Shown here: one piece after another, positions 1 through 8,690 of the stretch | How positions within the stretch are numbered: the first letter of the stretch is position 1 | Layout: every line of letters starts with the position of its first letter | Assembly (NCBI RefSeq): GCF_900105755.1 | Contig: NZ_FNTQ01000001.1 | Span: 1,922,001 to 1,986,000 of the forward strand | From: Streptomyces sp. Ag109_O5-10 | Lineage (GTDB): Bacteria > Actinomycetota > Actinomycetes > Streptomycetales > Streptomycetaceae | Direction of reading: 5' to 3' | Length of the DNA: 64,000 nucleotides | Position numbers and translations under genes: made by a program | Notes under the pieces: model-generated | Told to the model about the DNA's origin: nothing | Databases searched by the model: none | The model's input: the letters and a program-made list of their open reading frames with translations, nothing else

Positions 1-1
1 G

Positions 2-997
2 GCCGGCGTCCCGACGGACTGGCACTTCTCCCACCTCGCCGCGCGCGCGGCCGGCGGCACCGGCCTGATCATCACCGAGGCCGCGGCGGTCAGCCCCGAG
101 GGCCGGATCTCCCCCTACGACCTCGGCATCTGGAACGACGAGCAGGTCGCCGCCTTCCGGCGCATCACCGCCTTCCTGAAGTCGCAGGGCACGGTGCCCG
201 GGATCCAGCTGGCGCACGCCGGGCGCAAGGCGTCGACCGAGCGCACCTGGGTCGACCGCGGGCGTCCGATCGCCCCGGACGAGCCGCACGGCTGGACGCC
301 GGTGGGTCCCAGCGCGGTGGCCTTCGACGAGACGTCGACGGTGCCCGAGGAGCTGACCACGGACGGCATCCGCGAGATCGTCCAGCAGTTCGCCGACGCC
401 GCCGTACGCGCCCACGCGGCCGGTTTCCAGATCGCCGAGATCCACGGCGCCCACGGCTACCTGATCCACCAGTTCCTCTCCCCGCAGAGCAACCGGCGCA
501 CCGACGAGTACGGCGGTTCCTTCGAGGGCCGGATCCGCTTCGCCCTGGAGGTCGTCGACGCCGTGCGCGCCGTGTGGCCCGAGGAGCTGCCGGTGTTCTT
601 CCGCATCTCCGCGACCGACTGGCTGTCGGAGAACCCCGAGGACGGCCGGAGGGGCTGGACCGCCGACGACACCGTCCGCCTCGCCAGGGAGCTGCTGGCG
701 CACGGCGTCGACCTGATGGACATCTCCACCGGCGGCATCGTCCCCGACGCGAAGATCACGAGCGGACCCGGCTACCAGGTCCCCTTCGCGGACCGCGTCC
801 GCAACGAGACCGGCATGCCCGTCGCCGCCGTGGGCCTGATCACCGAGCCCGCGCAGGCCGACAAGGTCGTCGCCTCCGGCAGCGCCGACGCGGTCCTGCT
901 GGGCCGGGAACTCCTGCGCAACCCGTACTGGGCCCGGCACGCCGCGGACCAGCTCGGCGGCAGCGTCGGCGCGCCCGTCCAGTACCACAGGGCCTGA
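2..997 (+). CDS. NADH:flavin oxidoreductase, Old Yellow Enzyme family (5' end outside window)
   Basis: The reading frame is open from the first bases, so the start lies before the window. Visible are TEAAAVSPEGR, the substrate/flavin motif QLAHAGRKAS, and HGAHGYLIHQFLSP followed by NRRTDEYGGS, which are hallmarks of YqjM-type ene-reductases. The end carries the usual FMN-phosphate-binding region (AVGLITEP, then DAVLLGRELLRNPYWARHA). These are TIM-barrel FMN enzymes that reduce activated C=C bonds with NAD(P)H. The physiological substrate cannot be told. A DMT-type transporter follows on the same strand after about 200 bp. The family is clear; the role is open. Confidence 0.9.
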   Translation, partial: AGVPTDWHFSHLAARAAGGTGLIITEAAAVSPEGRISPYDLGIWNDEQVAAFRRITAFLKSQGTVPGIQLAHAGRKASTERTWVDRGRPIAPDEPHGWTPVGPSAVAFDETSTVPEELTTDGIREIVQQFADAAVRAHAAGFQIAEIHGAHGYLIHQFLSPQSNRRTDEYGGSFEGRIRFALEVVDAVRAVWPEELPVFFRISATDWLSENPEDGRRGWTADDTVRLARELLAHGVDLMDISTGGIVPDAKITSGPGYQVPFADRVRNETGMPVAAVGLITEPAQADKVVASGSADAVLLGRELLRNPYWARHAADQLGGSVGAPVQYHRA

Positions 998-1214
998 CAC
1001 CGGCCCGCCGGCGGTTCGGATGCGGCGACGGCGACGAAGACGTCACCGTTCGCCCGTCCCGCGCTCCGGCCGGACACTTGAAGTGAGCGCACCGCTCACA
1101 CTTTCGCCGTTCCCCGTCGCGAACCGCTTCCGGACCGCCGGCCCCGGGGCACCCCGGTGCCGTGACGTCACGCCCGCGGAACGCGGCCGACACTCCGGAA
1201 GCGATGCGATCGAC

Positions 1215-2123
1215 ATGATTGTCGCGATCACCTGCGCCGTGCTCGCCGCCGCCAGCAACGCGTGGGGCACGGTCCTGCAGCGACGCGCCGCCACGGCCAC
1301 GCCCGAATCCCGCTCCCCGCTCGCCCTCGTCGGGAACCTGCTGCGCAACCCCGTCTGGCTCGGCGGAATCCTCGGAGTGATCGGCTCGGCCCTGTTCCAG
1401 GCACTCGCGCTCAACTTCGGGACCCTGGCGGCCGTCCAGCCGGTCTTCATCCTCGAACTGCCGCTCGCGCTCGTCTTCGGCAGCCTCGTGTTCCGGGTCC
1501 GGGTCTCCCGGAAGGCGTGGTGGTGCGTCGCCGCGATCTTCGCGGGGCTGGCCATCAGCCTCTTCTCCGCCGCTCCCTCCGGCGGACGCGCCCAGGTCCC
1601 CGGCCTCTGGTGGGTGCCCACGATCGCCGTCATGGGCGCGGTCACCGCCGCGCTCGTCCTCGTCGGCCTGCGCCGCCCGCACGGCCTGGCACGCGCGGCC
1701 TGCCTGGCCGCGGCCGCCGCCGTCGGCAACGCGCTCACGGCGGCCCTGGTGAAGTCCGCGACGCACATCCTGTCCCGGCAGGGGGCCACCGCGTTCTTCC
1801 TCGCGTGGCAGACCTACGGCTTCGCGCTCGTCGGCTCGTTCTCCATCATCCTGCTGGGCTACGCCATGCAGGGAGGCCCCCTCATCGCCTCCCAGCCGGC
1901 GCTCACCCTCGGCGACGCCGTGGTCAGCTTCTGTCTCGGAGTCACCCTCTACGCGGAGTCACCCCGCCACGGCATGTGGCTCCTGCCAGGCCTTTTCGGG
2001 GTCGCCCTCCTCTCGTACGGCGTCGTCACCCTCTCCCGCACCCGTTGTCTGGCGAAGTGCGTCGACCGTGACGCGGAGGAGGACCCTCACCGGGCGGAAC
2101 GCCGGGCGGCGACGGCGATGTAG
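1215..2123 (+). CDS. DMT/EamA-like integral membrane transporter
   Basis: A 302-residue hydrophobic protein with about nine or ten predicted membrane segments. It opens with a segment MIVAITCAVLAAASNAWGTV and has an internal pseudo-repeat, as in drug/metabolite transporters. The frame stays open upstream to 1020, but that extension is Arg-rich and non-hydrophobic, so I start at the ATG directly before the first membrane segment. The C-terminal tail is charged (DRDAEEDPHRAERR) and probably cytoplasmic. The substrate is unknown. It lies about 220 bp after the ene-reductase on the same strand, which does not prove an operon. Confidence 0.75.
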   Translation: MIVAITCAVLAAASNAWGTVLQRRAATATPESRSPLALVGNLLRNPVWLGGILGVIGSALFQALALNFGTLAAVQPVFILELPLALVFGSLVFRVRVSRKAWWCVAAIFAGLAISLFSAAPSGGRAQVPGLWWVPTIAVMGAVTAALVLVGLRRPHGLARAACLAAAAAVGNALTAALVKSATHILSRQGATAFFLAWQTYGFALVGSFSIILLGYAMQGGPLIASQPALTLGDAVVSFCLGVTLYAESPRHGMWLLPGLFGVALLSYGVVTLSRTRCLAKCVDRDAEEDPHRAERRAATAM

Positions 2124-2206
2124 CCGGGACGGCATGTGCGGGCACCCCGACACCCGGGACCGGAAGTCCGGCATGACGGTGCCCATGTCCACGTACCGAA
2201 AGGCCG

Positions 2207-2536
2207 ATGCCGCGTAGGCGCCCCGGCGCCACCGACCGCGCGCTGCGCCGGTACCGGGCGTTTCCGCAGCCTCCCGGACGACGGCCCCGGTATCCGCAGG
2301 ACGCGGAGTGTTCGTGCCGCGGCTGCTCCTTCGACGACGTACGGCACGCACGCGACGTGCTCGCGGAGGTCCTGCGGCAGCTGCCTCCCCGGTCCCGCGC
2401 CCGGCTGGCACGCCAGGTGCGCGCCCTGGACGCCGGGTACGCCGCCGAGCGCACGCCGCCCGATCCGTTCGCCGCCGACCGGCAGTGGCGTTCCGACCTC
2501 TGGTGGCGGCGCCGGCTGACCGGCGGTCCAGGTTAA
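2207..2536 (+). CDS. small hypothetical protein
   Basis: A 109-residue basic protein with a short CSCRGCSFDDVRHA cluster near residue 35, followed by an amphipathic helix (VLAEVLRQLPPRSRARL) and a Pro/Trp-rich tail. The C-x-C-x2-C cluster may bind a metal or may be chance. The centre looks like small conserved Streptomyces proteins I have seen, but I cannot name a family. It is followed by a broken ribonuclease gene. Function unknown. The alternative is that this is noise in GC-rich DNA, which the helix-like, acid/base-balanced centre argues against. Confidence 0.45.
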   Translation: MPRRRPGATDRALRRYRAFPQPPGRRPRYPQDAECSCRGCSFDDVRHARDVLAEVLRQLPPRSRARLARQVRALDAGYAAERTPPDPFAADRQWRSDLWWRRRLTGGPG

Positions 2537-2622
2537 CTTCGCGAAAACGAAGGGGACGTGACGGGACTTTCCTTCAACTTGTCATTGACATGCCATACTC
2601 TACGCGCGTCATCATGGGCCCG

Positions 2623-2850
2623 TGAGATTCCCCCCACGAATCACCCGTACCGGCGTTGCGGGCGCCCAGCGTCCGCCCTCGTCGCGGGCGGCGCCGTCCG
2701 CGCCGTCACGGCGGACGCCGCTGCCGGCCCGGTCGGCAGTATCTGCTGCGGCGACCTGCCGTCGCAGGCGTACGACACGCTCGACCTGATCGCGTCGAAC
2801 CGACGGTACGTCAGGCACAACAGGGTCCGGTCGGGTCAAGCCCCCCACGG
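2623..2850 (+). pseudogene. truncated, frameshifted guanyl-specific ribonuclease (RNase Sa/N1 type)
   Basis: From a GTG at 2623 one frame reads VRFPPRITRTGVAGA, a typical signal-peptide start. The +1 frame then continues with ALVAGGAVRAV and VGSICCGDLPSQAYDTLDLI, the N-terminal signature of secreted Streptomyces guanyl ribonucleases (C-x-x-LP-x-A-x-DTL-x-LIA). The homology stops at about codon 70, before the catalytic Glu, Arg and His. The gene therefore carries a frameshift in the signal-peptide region and has lost its catalytic half. The rest of 2850-3152 has no convincing gene; a minus-strand stretch around 2890-3080 reads protein-like but I cannot assign it. Confidence 0.55.
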
Positions 2851-3152
2851 CTGATCCGGCCGGCCTTGACGCCCGCCACCACACGCATGGCGTTGCCGGT
2901 TCTGCCACCTGTTCCGGTGACAGAGCAACGCTTACCCACGGACTGAAACCCGCGAGCTCGACGCCTGCACAGGTGTTGGCGGGCAGAGGGACGTCCGCAC
3001 CGACCATATCGGTCATGAGAATGCGCCAGATCTTGTAGCCGTGAATCACGCTGGACGCCTCATCGTGACCCCCGGCTGATCCAGTAGACACTGAACTTGA
3101 ATCGGCGATGTCGGGTTCGGCCGATGTGCGACAGCCCGGTCGTCCTGCCTTG

Positions 3153-3977
3153 TCAGCGGCGAGTCGGTTGCAGGCGCTCGATGCGGTCAAGGTCGCCGGC
3201 GAGAAGGCTCCGGTGGCTGATGGTGAAGTCTCCGTTGAGTAGGGACTGCCCTTCGCCGTAGTAGCGGCCCACAACGGCGGCGGGAAGAAAGGCGCGCAGG
3301 CTGTGGCGCATGTTCGTGGGGTAGTCGACGGGTTCGCCCCAGTCAGCAGGGGCTTCGTCGGTGGAGAGCAGGACCCAGTGGTCCACGGGCACGGCGGCGT
3401 CGACGTCCGGTGCCGCTCCGGTGTGGCTGTCCAGGGCTGGCACGGTCAGCTGGTCGGGGTCGAGGGGCGGGTACCACAGCAGCAGGGGCTTGGCGCGTTG
3501 CGCGTCGGCGTTGTCGAAGCAGCACACGGCGATGGTGTGGTCAGGAAAGTGGGCGGCGTAGAAGCGCAGGAGATCCGGGTCGAGTTCTGGGCGGCGGTGC
3601 AGCGGTACTTGCCGCAGCGCGGTGGGGACTGCGGTGGGGTCGGTGGCCAGGAGCACCGTGTAGACGTCGTGGTCGAAGACCTGGACGGGCTGCGGTTCCG
3701 CGCTCATCCACGCGATGTCGTCGGCTCCGGCGGCGACGGGTTCCACAGCGGCGACCATGCGGTGCAGGACATCGCCGGTACGCCCGGCGGAAAGGAAGTG
3801 CCTGGGGGAAAGCTGCCTGGTGGGCAGGTGCAGCAGCATGGCGTTCGGTCCGTCCGCCAGATTGACGGCGGTGTTCTGGTAGCCCAGGACGTGGATCAGG
3901 CCATGCTCCGGGTGGTGCTGCCTTCCGCAGTACACGATCGTGCCGGAGAACGCGGCCTCACCTGTCGAGATACACAT
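3153..3977 (-). CDS. conserved hypothetical protein with Cys at position 2
   Basis: A 274-residue soluble protein without signal peptide or membrane segments. It begins MCISTGEAAFSGT and has a conserved-looking block LGYQNTAVNLADGPNAMLLH (residues about 31-50) and a second block RHSLRAFLPAAVVGRYYGEG near residue 235. I recognise the overall pattern as an uncharacterised bacterial family but know no function. The Cys straight after the initiator Met is the arrangement seen in N-terminal-nucleophile hydrolases, which is suggestive only. It lies alone between a debris zone and the AIM24 gene, and its start codon is followed upstream by a transposase scrap. Confidence 0.65.
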   Translation of the reverse strand: MCISTGEAAFSGTIVYCGRQHHPEHGLIHVLGYQNTAVNLADGPNAMLLHLPTRQLSPRHFLSAGRTGDVLHRMVAAVEPVAAGADDIAWMSAEPQPVQVFDHDVYTVLLATDPTAVPTALRQVPLHRRPELDPDLLRFYAAHFPDHTIAVCCFDNADAQRAKPLLLWYPPLDPDQLTVPALDSHTGAAPDVDAAVPVDHWVLLSTDEAPADWGEPVDYPTNMRHSLRAFLPAAVVGRYYGEGQSLLNGDFTISHRSLLAGDLDRIERLQPTRR

Positions 3978-3993
3978 GGCGGCAAGGTATCGC

Positions 3994-4107
3994 TCAGCCG
4001 TACATGTTCACCGAGTCGATCGCGCAGTGCGACCAGTCCAGCTCGCCGCGGGCACCGATTTCGTCGAGGCCCAGACGGTGGAGCTTGGTCCGGCCGGTCT
4101 CCGGTGC
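3994..4107 (-). pseudogene. transposase fragment (IS5-like)
   Basis: On the minus strand this stretch reads TKLHRLGLDEIGARGELDWS, then HCAIDSVNMYG and a stop. That resembles the region around the first catalytic Asp in actinobacterial IS5-group transposases (L-x-x-LGA-x-GELDWS-x-x-x-VDS). Only about 37 codons remain, with no terminal repeats, so it is a scrap between the AIM24 gene and the Cys-2 protein. Confidence 0.45.
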
Positions 4108-4111
4108 GCCC

Positions 4112-4918
4112 TCACCCCGTGTGTGTGGAGAACAGTCCGCCGGTCGGGCCCTGCTTGTCGCCGCCCTGGGCCTTCTTGAGGGCGTTGGCGAGGCTCTCGA
4201 TGGTGAGGGACTGCAGGATCACCCGGCCGTTGCCCTCCAGGGTGGCCAGGGAGAGGCCCTCGCCGCCGAAGACCGCGTTCATGAGGCCCTGGCGGTTGAG
4301 GCCGCCGACGCGCTGGACGCCGTACTGGATGCCCTCCTCGAAGGCGACGACGCAGCCCGTGTCGACCTCGATGCGGCCGCCGAAGTCGGCGGGGTTCAGG
4401 TCGATGAAGTTGCCCGCGCCGGCGATGATCACCGTGCCGTGGCCGGTGAACTTCTCCAGGATGAAGCCCTCGCCGCCGCTCATGCCGGTCCGGCCGCCCT
4501 GGAAGGCGATACCGAACTCGACGGTGGACTCGGCCGCCACGAAGGCGTCCTTCTCGGCGAACCACGCGCGCGTGCCGTTGAGCTCCAGGGCGCGCATCTC
4601 GCCGGGCAGTACGCCGGCGAAGCCGACGGTGCCTTCCCCGCCCTGCGCGCTGAAGTACTGGAACGCCAGCGACTCACCGGCGAGCATGCGCTGGCCGACC
4701 TGCATGGCGGTGCCCATGGCCTGGCGCAGCATGCCGCCCATACCGCCGCCGCCCTGCTGCTGACCGCCGCCGTTGGGCCCGCTCAGCCGGGTCTCCATGG
4801 TCACGTTCGTCGTCTTGAACAGGAACTTGCCGGCCTCGCAGTACACGGTCTGGCCGGGGAGCAGGTTGACGACGGCCATCTGCATGGCGTTGCCGACGAT
4901 TTCTTGCTGAAGGGTCAC
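4112..4918 (-). CDS. AIM24 family protein
   Basis: A 268-residue protein of the AIM24 / TIGR00266 type. Features include the start MTLQQEIVGNAMQMAVVNLL, the EAGKFLF segment, a Gly/Gln-rich insert (residues about 48-62), then repeated beta-strand and glycine motifs (FFAEKDAFVA-like, GEGFILEKFTGHGTVIIAGA, VDTGCVVAFEEGIQY). The fold is a TRAP-like beta-sandwich. Bacterial members have no settled function; yeast AIM24 is mitochondrial. There is no signal peptide. It is probably transcribed alone. Confidence 0.85.
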   Translation of the reverse strand: MTLQQEIVGNAMQMAVVNLLPGQTVYCEAGKFLFKTTNVTMETRLSGPNGGGQQQGGGGMGGMLRQAMGTAMQVGQRMLAGESLAFQYFSAQGGEGTVGFAGVLPGEMRALELNGTRAWFAEKDAFVAAESTVEFGIAFQGGRTGMSGGEGFILEKFTGHGTVIIAGAGNFIDLNPADFGGRIEVDTGCVVAFEEGIQYGVQRVGGLNRQGLMNAVFGGEGLSLATLEGNGRVILQSLTIESLANALKKAQGGDKQGPTGGLFSTHTG

Positions 4919-5026
4919 GAGAGAAGAACGTAGCCGACGGCCCGGCGGTTCCCTCCGTCCGCCGCTGAGACCGGGTCCGGCGGCCCATGAGAGCCGAGGT
5001 TTCCGAGAGACGGGGACACAGAGAGG

Positions 5027-6139
5027 TCAGGACAGTTCGCGGTGCCTTGCGGTCAGGGCCGCCGCGCCCGCTTTCGTCGGTGTGCCGAACAGGCGCAGGC
5101 GGGAGATTCCGCCGTCCGGGAAGATGTCCACGCGCGCGTGCGTGCCCACGGCGGGGGTGGCCAGGACGAAGCGGTGATCGGTGTCCGGCTGGAGGCGGGT
5201 GCGCGGGAGGATCTCGCGCCACTCGCCGTCCTCGCCGTCCCGTACCGACACGGACGCCCAGCCCGCGCTGTTGCCCTTCAGGTACGCCGTGTCGATCCCG
5301 ATCGCCCGGATCTGGGACTGGGCGACCAGGCGGTAGCGGATCCAGTCGTTGCCCTGGTCGCGGCGGCGGCGCGTCTCCCAGCCGTCGTCCATCTTGCGGG
5401 AGCGGCCGGGCTGGATGGTGTTGGTCGCGGGCGAGTAGAAGAGGTCAGAGGCGTCCTCCACCCGGCCACCGTGCTCCAGGGCGGCCACGTCGAAGGTGCC
5501 GAGCACGGTGAGCCACTCGGGGTCGGGCACCACCTCGCCGTACACGCGCAGGCGCGCGATGCCGCCGTCGGGGTGCTGGTTGACGCGGAGGTGGGTGAAG
5601 CGCTGTTCGACGGAGACGGCGAAGCCGTTCGCCGCGTGGCCGCCGACGGGGGTGCGGGGGACGAGGGTCGTCCACTTCACGTCGTCGCCGAGCAGTTCCT
5701 CCGGGGACGGCGAGCCCGCGACCGACGTGCCCTCGACCGACACCGCCTGCGGGTAGTTGCCGCGGAAGTGGGCCGTGTCGACGACGATCCCGCGGACGAC
5801 GCCGGCGGCGCCGAGCCGGACCAGGGCCCAGTCGTGGTCCTCGGCGGTGGGCCAGGGGTGGCCGGCCGAGACCCCGCGGCGGCGGCGTGTCTCCCAGCCG
5901 TCCATGATCTTGCCCTTGTGCCCGAAGTGCTCGGGGTCGAACTCGGCCCGCCCCGGCACCAGCAGGTTCTCCCGCTGGGCGAAGAACTCGTCGTTGGCGG
6001 CGATGACACCGGCCCCGAGCTGCCGGTCGGCGAGGTTGGCGTACTGGGTGAAGGGGAAGTCGGCGGTGCGGTAGTCCGCGTACGGGTCGCCGCCGGAGTA
6101 GGGGTGCGCGTCGCCGGTGAAGGTCGGGATCGCCGTCAA
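5027..6139 (-). CDS. alc: allantoicase
   Basis: A 370-residue enzyme that hydrolyses allantoate to ureidoglycolate and urea. It shows the internal duplication of the allantoicase fold: DGWETRRRR occurs at residues 80-88 and again near 248, each followed by a jelly-roll repeat ending in a VDTA-x-F/Y-x-GN motif (VDTAHFRGN, IDTAYLKGN) and H-x-R-V/D-x-x-PDGGI-x-RLR. Both repeats are intact and the length is normal. It lies 52 bp downstream of allantoinase on the same strand and is probably co-transcribed with it. Confidence 0.95.
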   Translation of the reverse strand: MTAIPTFTGDAHPYSGGDPYADYRTADFPFTQYANLADRQLGAGVIAANDEFFAQRENLLVPGRAEFDPEHFGHKGKIMDGWETRRRRGVSAGHPWPTAEDHDWALVRLGAAGVVRGIVVDTAHFRGNYPQAVSVEGTSVAGSPSPEELLGDDVKWTTLVPRTPVGGHAANGFAVSVEQRFTHLRVNQHPDGGIARLRVYGEVVPDPEWLTVLGTFDVAALEHGGRVEDASDLFYSPATNTIQPGRSRKMDDGWETRRRRDQGNDWIRYRLVAQSQIRAIGIDTAYLKGNSAGWASVSVRDGEDGEWREILPRTRLQPDTDHRFVLATPAVGTHARVDIFPDGGISRLRLFGTPTKAGAAALTARHRELS

Positions 6140-6191
6140 AGGTGTTCCTTTCGGTGTCGGCCGCTGCGGGTGCGGGCGGAGCGGAAGGGAG

Positions 6192-7532
6192 TCAGGGGGT
6201 GCGGGTGAGGAGGTGGCCCTTCGGGGGCGTGAACTCGCCGTCCGCGACGATGCGTTCGCCGCGCAGCCAGGTGGACCGCATGACGCCGTACAGGGTCTTG
6301 CCCGCGTAGGCGGTGACCCGGTTGCGGTGCTGCAGGCCCGCCGGGTCCACGGTGAAGGTCTCGTCGGGCGCGAGGACGGCGAAGTCGGCGTCGCGGCCTG
6401 CCGCGATGGCGCCCTTGCGGTCGTCGAGGCCGACGAGCGCGGCGGTGCGGGCCGACATCCAGCGGACCACGTCCTCGAGGCCGTGGCCGCGCCTGCGGGC
6501 CTCGGTCCACACGGCGGCGAGGCTGAGCTGGAGGCCGGAGATGCCGCCCCAGGCGGTCGCGAAGTCGTTCGTCTTGAGGTCGGCCGTGGAGGGCGAGTGG
6601 TCGGTGACCACGCAGTCCACGGTGCCGTCGGCCAGCGCCTGCCAGAGCAGGTCCTGGTTGGCCGCCTCCCGGATGGGCGGGCAGCACTTGAACTCGCTGG
6701 CGCCGTCCGGGACCTCCTCCGCGGTGAGGGTGAGGTAGTGCGGGCAGGTCTCGACGGTGAGGCGGACGCCGTCCGCCTTGGCCGCCGCGATCAGCGGCAG
6801 CGCGTCTGAGGAGGACAGGTGCAGGACGTGCACGCGCGCGTGCAGGCGTTTCGCCTGGGCGATCAGCTGCGCGATCGCCGTGTCCTCCGCGTCGCGCGGG
6901 CGGGAGGCGAGGAAGTCGGCGTACTTCGGGCCGCCCTGCTGCGGGGCGGCGGCCAGGTGGCGCGGGTCCTCGGCGTGCACGATCAGCAGGCCGTCGAAGG
7001 AGGCGATCTCCGCCAGGGAGCGGGCCAGCTGCTCCTGGTCGAGGTGCGGGAACTCGTCCACGCCGGACGGCGACAGGAACGCCTTGAAGCCGAAGACGCC
7101 GGCCTCGTGCAGCGATCGGAGGTCCTTGACGTTGCCGGGCAGCGCGCCGCCCCAGAAGCCGACGTCGATGTGCGCCTTGTCGGCCGCGACCCGCTGCTTG
7201 ACGCCGAGGTTCTCGACGGTCGTGGTCGGCGGCAGGGAGTTGAGCGGCATGTCGACCAGGGTGGTGATGCCGCCGGCCGCCGCCGCGCGGGTGGCGGTCC
7301 AGAAGCCCTCCCACTCGGTACGGCCGGGGTCGTTCACGTGGACGTGGGTGTCGACCAGGCCGGGCAGCAGGACGTCGTCACCGAGGTCCTCCAGGCGTGC
7401 ACCCTCCGGGACGGGGGCGTCGTGGGGCAGTACGGCCGTGATCGTCCCGGCGGAGACGGCGACCGAGGCGGCCCGTGTCCCCTCCGGGGTGATGACGCGC
7501 GTCGAGCGCAGCACCAGTTCAGCGTCGGACAC
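6192..7532 (-). CDS. allB: allantoinase
   Basis: A 446-residue cyclic amidohydrolase that opens the hydantoin ring of allantoin to give allantoate. Visible are the metal motif [20 protein letters not shown], the carbamylated-lysine region [22 protein letters not shown], and the final Asp in VVTDHSPS. Length and motif order match AllB-type enzymes. It is the first gene of the allB-alc pair. Its upstream region is shared with the divergent IclR gene and holds two palindrome types, so repression by that regulator is likely. Confidence 0.95.
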   Translation of the reverse strand: MSDAELVLRSTRVITPEGTRAASVAVSAGTITAVLPHDAPVPEGARLEDLGDDVLLPGLVDTHVHVNDPGRTEWEGFWTATRAAAAGGITTLVDMPLNSLPPTTTVENLGVKQRVAADKAHIDVGFWGGALPGNVKDLRSLHEAGVFGFKAFLSPSGVDEFPHLDQEQLARSLAEIASFDGLLIVHAEDPRHLAAAPQQGGPKYADFLASRPRDAEDTAIAQLIAQAKRLHARVHVLHLSSSDALPLIAAAKADGVRLTVETCPHYLTLTAEEVPDGASEFKCCPPIREAANQDLLWQALADGTVDCVVTDHSPSTADLKTNDFATAWGGISGLQLSLAAVWTEARRRGHGLEDVVRWMSARTAALVGLDDRKGAIAAGRDADFAVLAPDETFTVDPAGLQHRNRVTAYAGKTLYGVMRSTWLRGERIVADGEFTPPKGHLLTRTP

Positions 7533-7561
7533 CCGGACCCCTCTCTCTGCCGCCGATTTAC

Positions 7562-7612
7562 TTCCGCGAAACGGGATTTACACCCACGCAACGGAATTCA
7601 ACGTTCTGTTGA
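7562..7612. promoter_or_regulatory. palindromes before allB (candidate AllR operator region)
   Basis: TTCCGCGAAACGGGA at 7562-7576 fits the TTCCR-N5-YGGAA pattern found before the other glyoxylate genes with one mismatch. A weaker right half (CGGAA, 7592-7596) follows. TTCAACGTTCTGTTGAA at 7597-7613 is a perfect 17-bp palindrome of the TCAAC-N5-GTTGA type. The first lies 30 bp from the allB start codon, where a bound repressor would block transcription. Confidence 0.6.
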
Positions 7613-7690
7613 AGGAGTCTTCACTCCCGCTCCCGCGCCGTCAAGGGCACACTGCATCTCAGGACGTCGACAGGCGCCCACTCTGGACGT

Positions 7691-7726
7691 TTCCACAAAG
7701 CGGAATTACACTTCCGGCAAGCAGAA
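7691..7726. promoter_or_regulatory. twin 15-bp palindrome before allR
   Basis: TTCCACAAAGCGGAA (7691-7705), six bases, then TTCCGGCAAGCAGAA (7712-7726). Centres are 21 bp apart, two helical turns. The same layout occurs before aceB, hyi, the catalase and gcl. It lies 80-115 bp upstream of the IclR-family start and suggests autoregulation. Confidence 0.65.
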
Positions 7727-7805
7727 CGTAGCTATGCACAACCAGGGAGTCAACCGACTGCCGGGTAGGCTTCTGCCCTTCCGCCAGCCCCGAAAGGACC
7801 GCGCC

Positions 7806-8594
7806 GTGCCGACGTCCAGCGCCAGCACCCCCGACTCCGCCAAATCCGCTGGCGGCGTCCAGTCCCTGGAGCGCGCCTTCGATCTGCTGGAGCGGATGGC
7901 GGACGCGGGCGGCGAGGTGGGCCTCAGCGAGCTGTCCGCGAGCAGTGGGCTGCCGCTGCCGACGATCCACCGGCTGATGCGGACGCTGGTCGCCTGCGGC
8001 TACGTACGCCAGCAGCCGAACCGGCGGTACGCGCTCGGCCCCCGGCTGATCCGGCTCGGCGAGTCGGCGTCCCGGCTGCTCGGCACCTGGGCTCGGCCGT
8101 ACCTCGCGCGACTGGTCGAGGAGACCGGGGAGACGGCGAACATGGCGCTGCTCGACGGGGACGAGATCGTGTACGTGGCACAGGTGCCGTCGAAGCATTC
8201 GATGCGGATGTTCACCGAGGTGGGGCGTCGGGTGCTGCCGCACTCCACGGGCGTGGGGAAGGCGTTGCTGGCGAACGTGCCGGACGCCGAGGTGCGGGCA
8301 CTGCTGGGGCGGACCGGGATGCCGGCCGCGACCGAGAGGACGATCACCACGCCGGAGGGGTTCCTGGCCGCGCTGGCGGAGGTGCGGGAGCTCGGTTACG
8401 CCGTGGACGACAACGAGCAGGAGGTGGGGGTGCGGTGCCTGGCGGTGTCCGTGCCGGACTCGCCCACCGCGGCCGCCATTTCGATCTCCGGGCCCGCGGG
8501 GCGGGTGACGGAGGCGGCGACGGCGAAGATCGTGCCGGTGCTGCAGCAGGTGGCCGTGGAGTTGTCTCAGGCGCTGGCGAGTTCAGGGGCCTGA
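7806..8594 (+). CDS. allR: IclR-family repressor, probable allantoin/glyoxylate regulator AllR
   Basis: A 262-residue IclR protein. The N-terminal winged helix contains QSLERAFDLLERMADAGGEV and LPLPTIHRLMRTLVACGYV (residues about 17-75). The C-terminal effector domain includes DEIVYVAQVPSKHSMRMFTE, LPHSTGVGKALLA and YAVDDNEQEVGVRCLAVSV. I use the GTG at 7806 because AAAGGA lies just upstream and upstream codons are not protein-like. It diverges from allB. In S. coelicolor the IclR protein AllR represses the allantoin genes and responds to allantoate and glyoxylate; the same gene context makes this the likely counterpart. Confidence 0.85.
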   Translation: MPTSSASTPDSAKSAGGVQSLERAFDLLERMADAGGEVGLSELSASSGLPLPTIHRLMRTLVACGYVRQQPNRRYALGPRLIRLGESASRLLGTWARPYLARLVEETGETANMALLDGDEIVYVAQVPSKHSMRMFTEVGRRVLPHSTGVGKALLANVPDAEVRALLGRTGMPAATERTITTPEGFLAALAEVRELGYAVDDNEQEVGVRCLAVSVPDSPTAAAISISGPAGRVTEAATAKIVPVLQQVAVELSQALASSGA

Positions 8595-8653
8595 GAGGCG
8601 GGGGCCTGCGGGGCAGGGGCCGCTCGACCGCTGGCGGGTGCGGGTGCGCCGTG

Positions 8654-8690
8654 GCTGGTCGCGCGGTTCCCGCGCCCCTGACGGGGCGCT
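8654..8690. repeat. Streptomyces interspersed intergenic repeat
   Basis: The core GCGCGGTTCCCGCGCCCCT followed by ACGGGGCGC forms a hairpin between the convergent allR and DUF5955-type genes. A near copy lies at 63598-63632, also downstream of a gene. This sequence type is frequent in Streptomyces intergenic DNA and may help terminate transcription. Confidence 0.6.

Noticed and set aside
2880..3110. Minus-strand stretch reading VIHGYKIWRILMTDMVGADV
   Set aside because: It looks protein-like, but no start, length or family supports a gene; it is at most debris beside the ribonuclease remnant.
6819..7805. Upstream extension of the IclR gene
   Set aside because: It would overlap the whole allantoinase gene; the GTG at 7806 with AAAGGA starts exactly where family similarity starts.
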